NCBI RefSeq assembly: GCF_000797445.1
Contig: NZ_JSWF01000027.1
Coordinates: forward strand, 1-64,000
Length of the DNA: 64,000 nt
Reading direction: 5' to 3'
Source: Lacinutrix jangbogonensis
Lineage (GTDB): Bacteria; Bacteroidota; Bacteroidia; Flavobacteriales; Flavobacteriaceae
Shown here: positions 54,284 through 63,200 of the stretch, piece after piece
Layout of the letters: each line of letters starts with the position of its first letter
Numbering within the stretch: position 1 is the first letter of the stretch
The notes under the pieces: model-generated
Told to the model about the DNA's origin: nothing
The model's input: the letters and a program-made list of their open reading frames with translations, nothing else
The model's database searches: none
Position numbers and translations under genes: made by a program

Positions 54284-54320
54284 AAAAGAGAAATGCTGAA
54301 AGGTGTTTCTCTTTTTTTTT
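54284..54320 (+). terminator. Rho-independent terminator after typA
   Basis: A 10-bp stem AAAAGAGAAA/TTTCTCTTTT with a 12-nt loop and a T run. Confidence 0.7.
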
Positions 54321-54402
54321 GTAACATTATTTATCTGCTAGAGAGTCGTCGAAATCTATGGTGTTTAGCGCAAAAACATCCAGAGTGAATAATAAGAATA
54401 GG

Positions 54403-54654
54403 ATGGATTTATTTGGAATTACAATTACAGAATACGTTGGTTATTTGGCTTCAGTTACGGTGTTAACATCTTTTATTATGAAAGACGTAAAGAGGCTAAG
54501 AACGATAAACATGATAGGTTGTTTGCTATTTGTTACTTACGGTTTTTTAATGCCAACACTGCGTACCGCATTACCAATAATTTTGACCAACATTGCTATT
54601 TTTTGCATCAATTTTTATTATTCTTTTTTAAAGAAAACGGAAGTTGAAGCTTAA
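54403..54654 (+). CDS. YgjV-like small membrane protein
   Basis: An 83-residue protein with three membrane segments. ITEYVGYLASVTVLTSFIMKD and INMIGCLLFVTYGFLMP match the YgjV-type half-transporter (PQ-loop-like) pattern, with the conserved Gly and Pro. Function unknown. I start at MDLFGITITEYVG. The frame above begins 15 codons earlier but is not conserved. A terminator follows at 54676-54704. Confidence 0.75.
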   Translation: MDLFGITITEYVGYLASVTVLTSFIMKDVKRLRTINMIGCLLFVTYGFLMPTLRTALPIILTNIAIFCINFYYSFLKKTEVEA

Positions 54655-54675
54655 TTTAGATTCGATATAATTTTT

Positions 54676-54704
54676 AAGAGCGACTATTTAGTCGCTCTTT
54701 TTGT
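54676..54704 (+). terminator. Rho-independent terminator
   Basis: Perfect 10-bp stem AAGAGCGACT/AGTCGCTCTT with a 4-nt loop and a T run. Confidence 0.9.
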
Positions 54705-54806
54705 TTAGAAAATTAAAATTATTGTATTTTGCTATTCATAGCAATTTTTGTTTGTCATTATTTCAAATAAGTATTATGTATTAATCTTAACCCAAAAACG
54801 CTCACT

Positions 54807-55769
54807 ATTTATACTGTTCAAAAATATACGACTGAAAACCTTAAGCTTTGGAACACTTTTGTCTCTAAAGCAAAGAACGCTACATTTCTTTTTCAAAGAG
54901 CGTTTATGGACTATCATAGCGATAGATTCGAGGATTTCTCACTTATGGTTTTTAAAGGTGAAAACCTTATTGCTCTATTGCCTGGGAATAAGAAAGGTAA
55001 AACCTTGTTTTCTCATCAAGGCTTAAGTTATGGAGGTTTAATTGTTTCAAAAAAGATTAGAACTATAGATTATATTGAAACTTTTAGTACGCTCTTAAAA
55101 TGGCTAAATACCAAAGGTGTTTTAGAGATGCGAATCAAACAATTACCTTTTATTTATAATAAACATCTAACCCAAGAGTTTGAATATATAATGCATGACA
55201 TAGATTGTAAAGTGGTCGCAAACAATAGTTATTATGTTTTAGATCAATTACAACAATACAAACCCAATAGAAACAGATTGCGAGGGATAAAGAAAGGCAA
55301 AGATGTAATGACGCTTGAGGACTCTGGAATGGATTATTTTTGGGAACATGTTTTAACTAAAAACTTATGCGATAAATTTGGTGTAATGCCAGTGCATACG
55401 TATCAGGAAATAGTTTTATTACAGTCTAAGTTTCCTAACCAGATTAAATTTTATTCAGCAAAAGAAGGTGGTATTATTCATGCTGGAGCGTTACTATTTA
55501 TAACTGACAATGTTGTGCATTTTCAGTACAGTTCTGGTAAGGAGAATAGAGATGAAACTGGAGCGTTAGATTTTTTATTCGATGCTATTATTAGAAAATA
55601 TTCAGAGTATAAGTATATAAGTTTTGGGAGCTCTGCAACAGATGATACCCTGAAAATAGATTCTGGATTAGCCTATTGGAAAGAGAGCTTTGGAGCATAC
55701 TTAATACCACAACGTACTTATGCTATTAAAACAAATAGTATTATTAATTTAGAAACTTATATTATATGA
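54807..55769 (+). CDS. FemAB-like GNAT-fold acyltransferase with no ATG start
   Basis: From the ATG at 54906 the protein is 287 residues (MDYHSDRFEDFSLMVFKGEN), but the same frame upstream continues with family-like sequence YTVQKYTTENLKLWNTFVSK and AKNATFLFQ, and no ATG, GTG or TTG precedes it. At the expected first codon the DNA has ATT (54807-54809), so the natural protein would be 320 residues if it begins there. The family adds amino-acyl groups or modifies cell-surface glycans. It leads the polysaccharide cluster and overlaps the next gene by 4 bp. ATT as start or a mutated ATG are both possible. Confidence 0.65.
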   Translation: MYTVQKYTTENLKLWNTFVSKAKNATFLFQRAFMDYHSDRFEDFSLMVFKGENLIALLPGNKKGKTLFSHQGLSYGGLIVSKKIRTIDYIETFSTLLKWLNTKGVLEMRIKQLPFIYNKHLTQEFEYIMHDIDCKVVANNSYYVLDQLQQYKPNRNRLRGIKKGKDVMTLEDSGMDYFWEHVLTKNLCDKFGVMPVHTYQEIVLLQSKFPNQIKFYSAKEGGIIHAGALLFITDNVVHFQYSSGKENRDETGALDFLFDAIIRKYSEYKYISFGSSATDDTLKIDSGLAYWKESFGAYLIPQRTYAIKTNSIINLETYII

Positions 55770-56866
55770 TAAAGTTTCTAGATCTATATAAAATAAATGC
55801 ACGTTTTGAAACTTTATTTAAAGAAGAGTTTCAACAGTTTCTAGATTCGGGTTATTACGTTCTAGGAGATGGTACCAAAGCTTTCGAAACTAACTTTGCG
55901 AACTATTGTGGAACAAAACACTGTGTTGGTGTTAGTAATGGCTTAGATGCCTTAATTCTTATTTTTAAAGCCTATATACAATTAGGGAAGCTAAGTAAAG
56001 GAGATGAAGTGCTAGTGCCTGCAAATACATACATAGCTTCAATTTTATCTATTATGGAAGTAGGTTTGAAACCCGTTTTTGTAGAACCTAATAGTGCTAC
56101 ATTTAATTGGGAAGCTTCAACACTAAAAAAGCACATTACCAGTAAAACTAAAGCTATTTTAACAGTGCATTTATTTGGGCAACTAGCAGATAGTGAAGCT
56201 ATTTCCAAATTAGGTAAAGAGAATAATTTACTATTAATTGAAGATGCTGCACAGGCTCATGGATCTGAAAACTCTAATGGTAAACGCGCTGGGAATGTAG
56301 GTAATGCCGCCGCTTTCAGTTTTTATCCTAGTAAAAATTTAGGAGCTTTAGGAGAGGCTGGAGCTGTTACCACTAACGACGATGAATTGACTAAAGTTAT
56401 TTCAGAATTAAGAAATTATGGCTCTGCAAGAAAATACGAGAATGTAAGACTGGGTGTAAATAATAGAATAGACGAGCTCCAAGCGCGCATTTTAAATATT
56501 AAATTACAACATTTAGAGGCTGATAATGAACGAAGGAGAGTTATTGCCAATCAATACCTCTCTAAAATTAAAAACCAGAAAATTACGCTTCCGTTTTACG
56601 ATGGTTCTAAAAATCATAATTTTCATTTATTTGTCGTTTTAGTAGAAAACAGAAAAGCATTTATGGGTTATTTAATGGATAAAGGGATTCAATCTTCTAT
56701 TCATTATCCTAAGCCACCACATAGGCAAAAGGCCTTATTGGAGTTTGAGAAGTTACAATTACCAATTACAGAATACATTCATAAAAACTGTGTGAGTTTA
56801 CCCATTAATCCTGTGTTATCTCAAGAAGAGGTTTTGAAAGTAATAACTGTTATTAATGAGTTTTAA
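55766..56866 (+). CDS. DegT/DnrJ/EryC1/StrS aminotransferase
   Basis: A 366-residue PLP-dependent sugar aminotransferase. The PLP lysine is in FSFYPSKNLGALGEAGAV, with IEDAAQAHGS and NRIDELQARILNIKL conserved. It transfers amino groups to keto sugars. With the FdtA-like cupin at 60159 in the same cluster, a 3-amino-3,6-dideoxyhexose product (FdtB/QdtB type) is plausible. It overlaps the FemAB-like gene by 4 bp and the flippase gene by 11 bp. Confidence 0.88.
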   Translation: MIKFLDLYKINARFETLFKEEFQQFLDSGYYVLGDGTKAFETNFANYCGTKHCVGVSNGLDALILIFKAYIQLGKLSKGDEVLVPANTYIASILSIMEVGLKPVFVEPNSATFNWEASTLKKHITSKTKAILTVHLFGQLADSEAISKLGKENNLLLIEDAAQAHGSENSNGKRAGNVGNAAAFSFYPSKNLGALGEAGAVTTNDDELTKVISELRNYGSARKYENVRLGVNNRIDELQARILNIKLQHLEADNERRRVIANQYLSKIKNQKITLPFYDGSKNHNFHLFVVLVENRKAFMGYLMDKGIQSSIHYPKPPHRQKALLEFEKLQLPITEYIHKNCVSLPINPVLSQEEVLKVITVINEF

Positions 56867-58145
56867 AAACCTTATATATTCATTTAGAGAACACACTTTA
56901 CTAAAGATGCTATCTCTAAACTCTATTGTTATAGGTATTAGATTAATTGTTTCTGTTTTTATTCAAAATTTATTAGCAGAAACTATTGGAGCATCAGGAT
57001 TATCTAAGGTAGGGCAAATTAGAAATTTATTAGGAATATTAACAAGTACCTCTTCACTGGGTGTTTTTAATGGTATAGTAAAATACACTTCAGAATTAAA
57101 AGAAGACAAAGGGCTTTTAAAGAAAATGTTTTCAACTACTTTTATTTTTATAAGCGTTGGAGTCTTTTTGAGTGCTTTATTTTTGCTTCTTTTCTCAAAT
57201 GAAATAGCGACCTATTTATTTGGTAATACTGATTACGTTTTTGTTATTAAATTATTGTCAATTGTTGTTCCGGCTATTGCCCTAAATAGAGTCTTTAGTG
57301 GTGTTTTAAATGGTCTGTCTGCATATAAAAAATACGCAAAAATAGAAATTTTCTCTTATTTATTGTCCAGTGTTTTATTAGTGTCTTTTTTATTGAAATT
57401 TAATTTGGAAGGTGTTTTAATAGCTATTGCGTTAACACCTGTTTTGCAATTATTAGTTATTGTATTTGTTTTTGGAAAAACATTGAGAAAGTACATAAAA
57501 ATTGATAGTCTAAAATTAAATAGTTCCTATTCAAGAGCATTATTAGTTTTTATGATAATGTCTTTGGTTTCTACAGTGCTCGTAAACTTTATAGAAATTG
57601 ATCTTAGAACGCAAATTTCTAATAGAATTAGTGAAGATGAAGCCGGGAACTGGACAGCAATGCTTTTTCTTTCTAAAAATTACATGGTATTTTCTTCAGG
57701 ATTATTTACACTCTATGTTATTCCAAAGTTTGCTAGAATTCATGATAGAGGCGAATTTAAAAACGAGGTTTTTCATATTTATAAAACGATAATGCCGCTT
57801 TTTGGCTTAGGAATGATACTTGTTTATTTGTTTAGAAATATAATTGTAGATGTTATTTATCCGGATTTCAAATACATGGAACCACTATTTAAATGGCAAT
57901 TATTAGGTGATTTTATTAAATTGGCCTCTTTGGTAGTTGCTCATCAGTTTTTAGCAAAAAAAATGTTGTTGAGTTTTGTGATTACTGAAATAATTTCTTT
58001 GGGATTATTTTATGGTTTATCTCTATTTTTAGTGAACGACTATGGCACAGAAGGCATAGTTATGGCTCATTTTTATAGATATATAATTTACTTCTTAATG
58101 GTGTTAATTATTATTTGGTATTCTTTTAAGACTAAAAAAGACTAG
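56856..58145 (+). CDS. Polysaccharide flippase (Wzx-like)
   Basis: A 429-residue protein with about twelve to fourteen membrane segments and the polar-to-hydrophobic pattern of MATE/Wzx oligosaccharide flippases (SFREHTLLKMLSLNSIVIGIR at the N-terminus, RVFSGVLNGLSAYKKYAKIE in the middle). It resembles the lipid III/O-antigen flippases of Bacteroidota. It overlaps the aminotransferase gene by 11 bp. Its end overlaps the convergent glycosyltransferase gene by 4 bp. Confidence 0.82.
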   Translation: MSFKNLIYSFREHTLLKMLSLNSIVIGIRLIVSVFIQNLLAETIGASGLSKVGQIRNLLGILTSTSSLGVFNGIVKYTSELKEDKGLLKKMFSTTFIFISVGVFLSALFLLLFSNEIATYLFGNTDYVFVIKLLSIVVPAIALNRVFSGVLNGLSAYKKYAKIEIFSYLLSSVLLVSFLLKFNLEGVLIAIALTPVLQLLVIVFVFGKTLRKYIKIDSLKLNSSYSRALLVFMIMSLVSTVLVNFIEIDLRTQISNRISEDEAGNWTAMLFLSKNYMVFSSGLFTLYVIPKFARIHDRGEFKNEVFHIYKTIMPLFGLGMILVYLFRNIIVDVIYPDFKYMEPLFKWQLLGDFIKLASLVVAHQFLAKKMLLSFVITEIISLGLFYGLSLFLVNDYGTEGIVMAHFYRYIIYFLMVLIIIWYSFKTKKD

Positions 58146-59281
58146 CGCGTCCAAGTGTTAATATATTTTTTTGCTGAAGCAATATAATCATGTTCGTCCT
58201 CAATAAATTGACGCGCATTTTTAGATATTTCTAAAATATTTTCAGGATTTAATATTAGCCATTCTAATTTTTGAACCAGATAATCTACATCGGGAAGCGT
58301 ATTTATTGCAACAGTATCTTCCTCTAGTTTGTAATGCGTTAACCACTCTTGCTCCGCACCTGTAAAAACAACTTTACCTTTAGCCATTGCTTCTAAAGCG
58401 TTGTAACCCTGATCGTAGGCATAAACTTGGTCTAATAAGATATGAGCTTTATTGTATATTTTTATATAATCGCTATATGGTAAGTTTTCGGTGATTTTTA
58501 TTGCTACTTTTTCTGAATATTTATCTTCAATAACCGCTAAAGCTTTTTCGAAAAAAGTAATACCTTTTTTTATTTTCGAATGTGTGTTTATGCCTAAAAA
58601 GATGTTTATTTTACTACTAATTACAGGTTTGCAATAAGTTAACTTGTCTGTGTTTATTGGGTTTGCAATTAATCCTAAATAATTAGGTTGTTCTTGCATA
58701 GGTAGATGATAGTCCATATCTGTTGCGATTTTACCAGAACTATTCAACTTTAAAAAGGTATGTAGTTTTTTGTAAGGTTTTGTTGTGTATTTTAAAGAAA
58801 AAACAAACCGGTCTTTTAGGCTGTTATCTTTTAAATAGGGTGTTAGAATGGAATATTTAAGATTATCATTTAAATAATAATTGACAGAAGTAAAGTCGTC
58901 TCCACAACATAAAACAAATAGTTTTTTGTTTTGTGAAATAAGGTGTTCTAGTATTGTTATTTGCTTTTCTGGTTCTATAAAAAGGGCGTCTTCATTTATA
59001 AGTTGAACAATATCAAAACCTTGAAATTGAGGTAATAGTTTTTTAAACCGATAGGCATTTTCAATTTTAATGCAATCGGTATTTAAATACCTAATGCAAA
59101 GGCTGTTAAGTTTATTTAATACAAATGATGCTTTAATTTTAGAGTTAAAATTAATATCGGTTTTAAATTTTTTCATGCCATCACCAGAGCTTACAATAGT
59201 AACTTCGTGACCTAATTTAACTAGACCTTCTTTTAAAGAACTATGCAACCGACTGTATTCTCCAACTAATAGAATTTTCAT
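58142..59281 (-). CDS. GT4-like glycosyltransferase
   Basis: A 379-residue two-domain protein. MKILLVGEYSRLHSSLKEGL at the N-terminus and YDQGYNALEAMAKGKVVFTGAEQEW in the C-terminal domain, with an EAMA-like nucleotide-binding region, indicate a GT-B fold of the GT4 type. Donor and acceptor are unknown. It is on the opposite strand to its neighbours. The gene ends inside the last codons of the flippase gene. Confidence 0.8.
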   Translation of the reverse strand: MKILLVGEYSRLHSSLKEGLVKLGHEVTIVSSGDGMKKFKTDINFNSKIKASFVLNKLNSLCIRYLNTDCIKIENAYRFKKLLPQFQGFDIVQLINEDALFIEPEKQITILEHLISQNKKLFVLCCGDDFTSVNYYLNDNLKYSILTPYLKDNSLKDRFVFSLKYTTKPYKKLHTFLKLNSSGKIATDMDYHLPMQEQPNYLGLIANPINTDKLTYCKPVISSKINIFLGINTHSKIKKGITFFEKALAVIEDKYSEKVAIKITENLPYSDYIKIYNKAHILLDQVYAYDQGYNALEAMAKGKVVFTGAEQEWLTHYKLEEDTVAINTLPDVDYLVQKLEWLILNPENILEISKNARQFIEDEHDYIASAKKYINTWTR

Positions 59282-59316
59282 TTATATTTTATACATTTGT
59301 TTTCAAAGATAATTTA

Positions 59317-60159
59317 ATGAGTAATGCTACCAAAACTAATTTAAAATTAGAAATTCTGTTATCAACAATGAACAGGGTTTCTTTAGATTTTTTGGTTAAA
59401 CTTTTTCCTAATGAAAGCTTTCAGGACTATAATTTACTAATTATTAATCAAACCACAGGAGATAGGTTGTTAGAATCTAAACTCGAAAATATTCGTGTAA
59501 TAAATTCATTTCAAAAAGGGTTAACAAATAGTAGAAACCTAGCGTTGGAAAATGCTACTGGCCCAATTTGCTTAATTGCAGATGATGACGCTATTTATCA
59601 TTCTAATTTTGAAAAGAGTATTATAAATAGTTTTAATAGTAATACAGATGCAGATGTTATTACCTTTAAAATGAAAGACCTTGATGGGAACGATTTTAAA
59701 AGTTACACAGAAAGTAAATGGCATACTATTGAATCTTTAAGACAAGTAAATTCTGTTGTTATCGCTTTTAAATTAAAACGTATTAACGATAATAACCTCC
59801 GGTTTAATAAACATTTTGGATTAGGTTCTACATTTGAAACAGCTGATGAATATATTTTTCTTCGAGATTGTTTAAAAGCAGGATTAAAACTGTGGTTTCA
59901 ATCCAATTATATTTTATCTCATGATGTTAATAGCTCCGGGAAAGCGTCTGGAAGCGACCGTTTAATATTTGCTAGAAGCGCACTTTTTTATAAGTATGAT
60001 GGTATTAAAGGATATTTAAAATTATTACACTATCTTTTTTTAATTAAACGAGATAAATTAATAACTAATAAGGATTTTTTTGATAAGTTAAAAATAGGAC
60101 TACAAGGTATTTCAACATATAAAAAACTACTAAAAGCAGAACAACAAACAAGAAGTTAA
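59317..60159 (+). CDS. Glycosyltransferase family 2
   Basis: A 280-residue GT-A-fold protein. The donor-site motif is LIADDDAIY, with QKGLTNSRNLALENATG before it and ADEYIFLRDCLKAGLKLW later. Unlike most GT2 proteins it begins with LEILLSTMNR. It ends at the base that begins the FdtA-like cupin, so coupling is likely. It starts 35 bp from the divergent glycosyltransferase. Confidence 0.82.
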   Translation: MSNATKTNLKLEILLSTMNRVSLDFLVKLFPNESFQDYNLLIINQTTGDRLLESKLENIRVINSFQKGLTNSRNLALENATGPICLIADDDAIYHSNFEKSIINSFNSNTDADVITFKMKDLDGNDFKSYTESKWHTIESLRQVNSVVIAFKLKRINDNNLRFNKHFGLGSTFETADEYIFLRDCLKAGLKLWFQSNYILSHDVNSSGKASGSDRLIFARSALFYKYDGIKGYLKLLHYLFLIKRDKLITNKDFFDKLKIGLQGISTYKKLLKAEQQTRS

Positions 60160-60575
60160 TGAAAAATACCACAATAGATAACGTAGAGGTAATTAATATA
60201 CCAAAAATTAAAGACGCAAAAGGAAGAGGTAATTTGTGTGTAATTGAAAACGCCGTTTTGCCTTATACAGTGGAGCGTATTTATTATTTGTTTGATGTGC
60301 CTAGTGATGCTAGTAGAGGAGGACATTCTCATATTGCTTGTCATGAGCTGCTAGTTGCTTTAAGTGGTAGTTTTGATGTAGTAGTTAAAGATGGGGAAAA
60401 CTCTAAAACGGTTACATTAAATAAACCTGATAAGGGCTTGCTAATTGTTGATGGTATTTGGAGGGAATTAGATAATTTTTCTTCTGGAGCTGTTTGTTTG
60501 GTTCTAGCTTCAAATAAATATGAAGAAGAAGATTACATTCGGGAATATTCTAATTTCGTAAAATCTAAGCAGTAG
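60159..60575 (+). CDS. FdtA/QdtA-type sugar 3,4-ketoisomerase (cupin)
   Basis: A 138-residue single cupin. RGGHSHIACHELLVALSGSFDVVV with KGLLIVDGIWRELDNFSSGAVCLVLAS and YIREYSNF is diagnostic of the FdtA/QdtA and WxcM-like group, which isomerise dTDP-4-keto-6-deoxyglucose to the 3-keto sugar. It should feed the aminotransferase at 55766. No dTDP-glucose synthase or dehydratase is in the window, so these would be encoded elsewhere. It starts in the last base of the glycosyltransferase. Confidence 0.87.
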   Translation: MKNTTIDNVEVINIPKIKDAKGRGNLCVIENAVLPYTVERIYYLFDVPSDASRGGHSHIACHELLVALSGSFDVVVKDGENSKTVTLNKPDKGLLIVDGIWRELDNFSSGAVCLVLASNKYEEEDYIREYSNFVKSKQ

Positions 60576-61455
60576 TTTTAGTGTGATAAGCAAAACACAT
60601 AAAAGTAATTCTGTAAAGCTGTAAAAGGTGTATTGAAGGCGTGTTACTTAGTAAGTTTTTCTTCATATTGTTTTTAAAAAGACTGTAAAATAAACTTAAA
60701 AGCCAAACGGACTTAAAGCGATTTAATTTAGAAAACAACTGAAGCAAATCGTTGCTATGGTTATTAAAACCTTCAGTTTTATAAAAATGAAGTAACGTTA
60801 ACGCAGCTTGCTCTTTCTTTTTTAAATAGAGTTCGCTTTTTTCAATACCAAGATGGTAGACTTCATTATCTAAATGCCATACTCTAGCTTTATTATCTTG
60901 AAGTAACGCACCGAAATAATTATCAAAACCGTAACCTTTATTGTCTTCGATTTTGCTATTTATAGTATTAAAAACTTCTTTTCTAATTAAATAATTAGCA
61001 GAAATAATGATTTTATAAGGTGATTTATTTCTTATGGAAGCAGGAATTTGTTCTTTGGTTTTTCCATATTTCCACCGTAAAACAAATGCCTGCTCAGGCT
61101 TGTTTTCATAATAGGTAAAACCACCAAAATAAGCATCATATTCAAGAATAATCGCATCGATATAGTTAGAAATAAATTGATTAGATTTTGGTAAAACATC
61201 AGCATCTAAAAACAGAAGCCAATCGTATTTTGCTGTCAATGATAATTCTTGTCTTGCTTTTACACGACCTATATTATTTGTATTTATAATAATCGTTGTA
61301 TTGCTTAAGTTATTACTAGAATTTAGTTTTAAAGTACTGCCATCTTCTAGAACTATTATTTCAAAATCTATTCCATTTTTAACTAATTGCGAATGGATAA
61401 TCGCAATTAATTTTGACAGATCGTAGTTGTATGTTGGGATTAATACTGAAAGCAT
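60565..61455 (-). CDS. Glycosyltransferase family 2
   Basis: A 296-residue GT-A protein. MLSVLIPTYNYDLSKLI starts the nucleotide-binding fold, LLFLDADVLPK is the DxD motif, and IIISANYLIRKEVF with GYGFDNYFGALL follows. It probably adds a sugar to the surface polysaccharide. It converges with the cupin, overlapping its last 11 bp. Confidence 0.85.
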   Translation of the reverse strand: MLSVLIPTYNYDLSKLIAIIHSQLVKNGIDFEIIVLEDGSTLKLNSSNNLSNTTIIINTNNIGRVKARQELSLTAKYDWLLFLDADVLPKSNQFISNYIDAIILEYDAYFGGFTYYENKPEQAFVLRWKYGKTKEQIPASIRNKSPYKIIISANYLIRKEVFNTINSKIEDNKGYGFDNYFGALLQDNKARVWHLDNEVYHLGIEKSELYLKKKEQAALTLLHFYKTEGFNNHSNDLLQLFSKLNRFKSVWLLSLFYSLFKNNMKKNLLSNTPSIHLLQLYRITFMCFAYHTKTTA

Positions 61456-61551
61456 AATTTTATGTGTTTAAAAATACAGTTTTTTAATAGTAAGCTATAA
61501 GAAATTGTCTTTTAATTTTTTTTTCATAATAATTCTTTAGAAAACAGTAAA

Positions 61552-62397
61552 TTGCTTAAAATTAACTTTAGAAACTTTCTTTTGGATAAACAAGCCATTT
61601 CAGATATAATCTACAAACATATTTTTGCTAATAAGCAGACTTTAAACGAGCAGTTTTGTTTAAGTGAAAATACTATTGGTTATTTCTATATTGATAATGT
61701 TTTGCCTGAACAATTGGCATTAGAGTGCGCTAAGGTGTTTCCTAAACCAGAAGAAATGAAATTGCTTAAGTCTATAAAGGAGTATAAGCATATTTCTGCT
61801 CAAATGGATAAACATCATCAACTTTTAGAAGATGTCACTTATGCTTTTCAAAATAAAAAAATAGTAAAACTTATTGGTGAAATTTGTAATATTTCATCAC
61901 TAGTTCCAGATGATTCTTTGTATGCTGGTGGTTTATCTTTAATGGCGAAGGGTAATTTTTTAAATCCGCATTTAGACAACTCTCACGATGCAGAACGTAA
62001 ACGTTGGCGCGTTTTAAACCTATTGTATTATGTTACTCCAAACTGGAAACAACAAAACGGTGGGCATTTGGAGTTATGGCCAAATGGACCAAAAAACGAA
62101 CCTATAGAATTAGTAAGTAGATTTAATAGACTAATAGTTATGGCTACACATTCTAGCTCATGGCATTCTGTAAATAAAGTGACAGTAGATGACTGTCGCT
62201 GTTGTATTTCTAATTATTATTTTAGTGACAATGCATTACGTGAAACAGATAAATTTCATGTTACTAAATTTAGAGGTCGACCAAACCAAACGGTAACCAA
62301 TTTGCTTTTGGATTGTGATGCTAGTTTAAGAATGTTAGTTAGGAAAATCTTTAAAAAAGGAGTGCGTAAAAATCCACATATTTATAAAAAGAAGTAA
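61552..62397 (+). CDS. 2OG-Fe(II) oxygenase
   Basis: A 281-residue iron/2-oxoglutarate oxygenase with a double-stranded beta helix. HLDNSHDAERKRW supplies the first His and Asp ligands, then GGHLELW follows and the distal His is in SSWHSVNKV. The start is TTG, since the first in-frame ATG lies well inside the domain. It may modify a polysaccharide or peptide. Its position at the end of the cluster suggests this, but no substrate is known. It converges with ftsE with no gap. Confidence 0.82.
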   Translation: MLKINFRNFLLDKQAISDIIYKHIFANKQTLNEQFCLSENTIGYFYIDNVLPEQLALECAKVFPKPEEMKLLKSIKEYKHISAQMDKHHQLLEDVTYAFQNKKIVKLIGEICNISSLVPDDSLYAGGLSLMAKGNFLNPHLDNSHDAERKRWRVLNLLYYVTPNWKQQNGGHLELWPNGPKNEPIELVSRFNRLIVMATHSSSWHSVNKVTVDDCRCCISNYYFSDNALRETDKFHVTKFRGRPNQTVTNLLLDCDASLRMLVRKIFKKGVRKNPHIYKKK

Positions 62398-63081
62398 TTA
62401 TGCTCTTCTTTGCACAACTTCATAAACCTGATTCTCATCACATTTTAAAGTTTTACTTGGGTATTTTAATAACAAAGCATAATCGTGAGTTGCCATTAAA
62501 ATGGTGTTACCATTTTTGTTAATCTCTAGCAAAACTTCCATGATTTCAATACTTGTTTGAGGATCTAAATTTCCTGTCGGCTCATCGGCAAGAATAAGTT
62601 CTGGATTATTTAGTAAAGCTCGAGCAATAGCTATACGTTGTTGTTCTCCACCAGACAATTCATGCGGAAACTTAAAGCCAGTAGTTTTCATACTCACTTT
62701 TTCTAGAACGGCTTCTATTCTGTTTGCCATAGCAACTTTGTCTTTCCAACCAGTAGCTTTTAATACAAATTCTAAATTAGCGTTAACAGTTCTGTCTGTT
62801 AATAATTTAAAATCTTGAAAAACAACTCCAAGTTTGCGTCTTAAAAACGGTATGTCCTTTTCTTTTAAAGTATTTAAGTTAAAGTCCACAATACTGCCTT
62901 CTCCTTTTTTTAAAGGAATGTCTGCATATAATGTTTTCATAAAACTACTTTTTCCAGAGCCTGTTTTACCTATTAAATATACAAAATCACCTTTGTTAAT
63001 TTCGACATTAACATTAGATAGTACTAAACTATCACCTTGAAAAATAGAAGCGTCTTTAAACTCTAGAACAGTATTAGCCAT
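62398..63081 (-). CDS. ftsE: Cell division ATP-binding protein FtsE
   Basis: A 227-residue ABC ATPase. Walker A is GKTGSGKSS, signature LSGGEQQR and Walker [14 protein letters not shown], with the H-loop TH in MATHD. The sequence [27 protein letters not shown] is typical of FtsE, which with FtsX regulates septal peptidoglycan hydrolysis. FtsX is not in the window. A LolD-like ATPase is a less likely alternative. Confidence 0.88.
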   Translation of the reverse strand: MANTVLEFKDASIFQGDSLVLSNVNVEINKGDFVYLIGKTGSGKSSFMKTLYADIPLKKGEGSIVDFNLNTLKEKDIPFLRRKLGVVFQDFKLLTDRTVNANLEFVLKATGWKDKVAMANRIEAVLEKVSMKTTGFKFPHELSGGEQQRIAIARALLNNPELILADEPTGNLDPQTSIEIMEVLLEINKNGNTILMATHDYALLLKYPSKTLKCDENQVYEVVQRRA

Positions 63082-63200
63082 AAAATTATTTTTAGTAGTA
63101 CAATAATAGTAACAAAGAAAAAGAAAAAAAATGACAGATAAATAGTTTCATCAATTATTTAAAAACTAAAATGTTAATTTAGCATTTTCATTTTATACTT

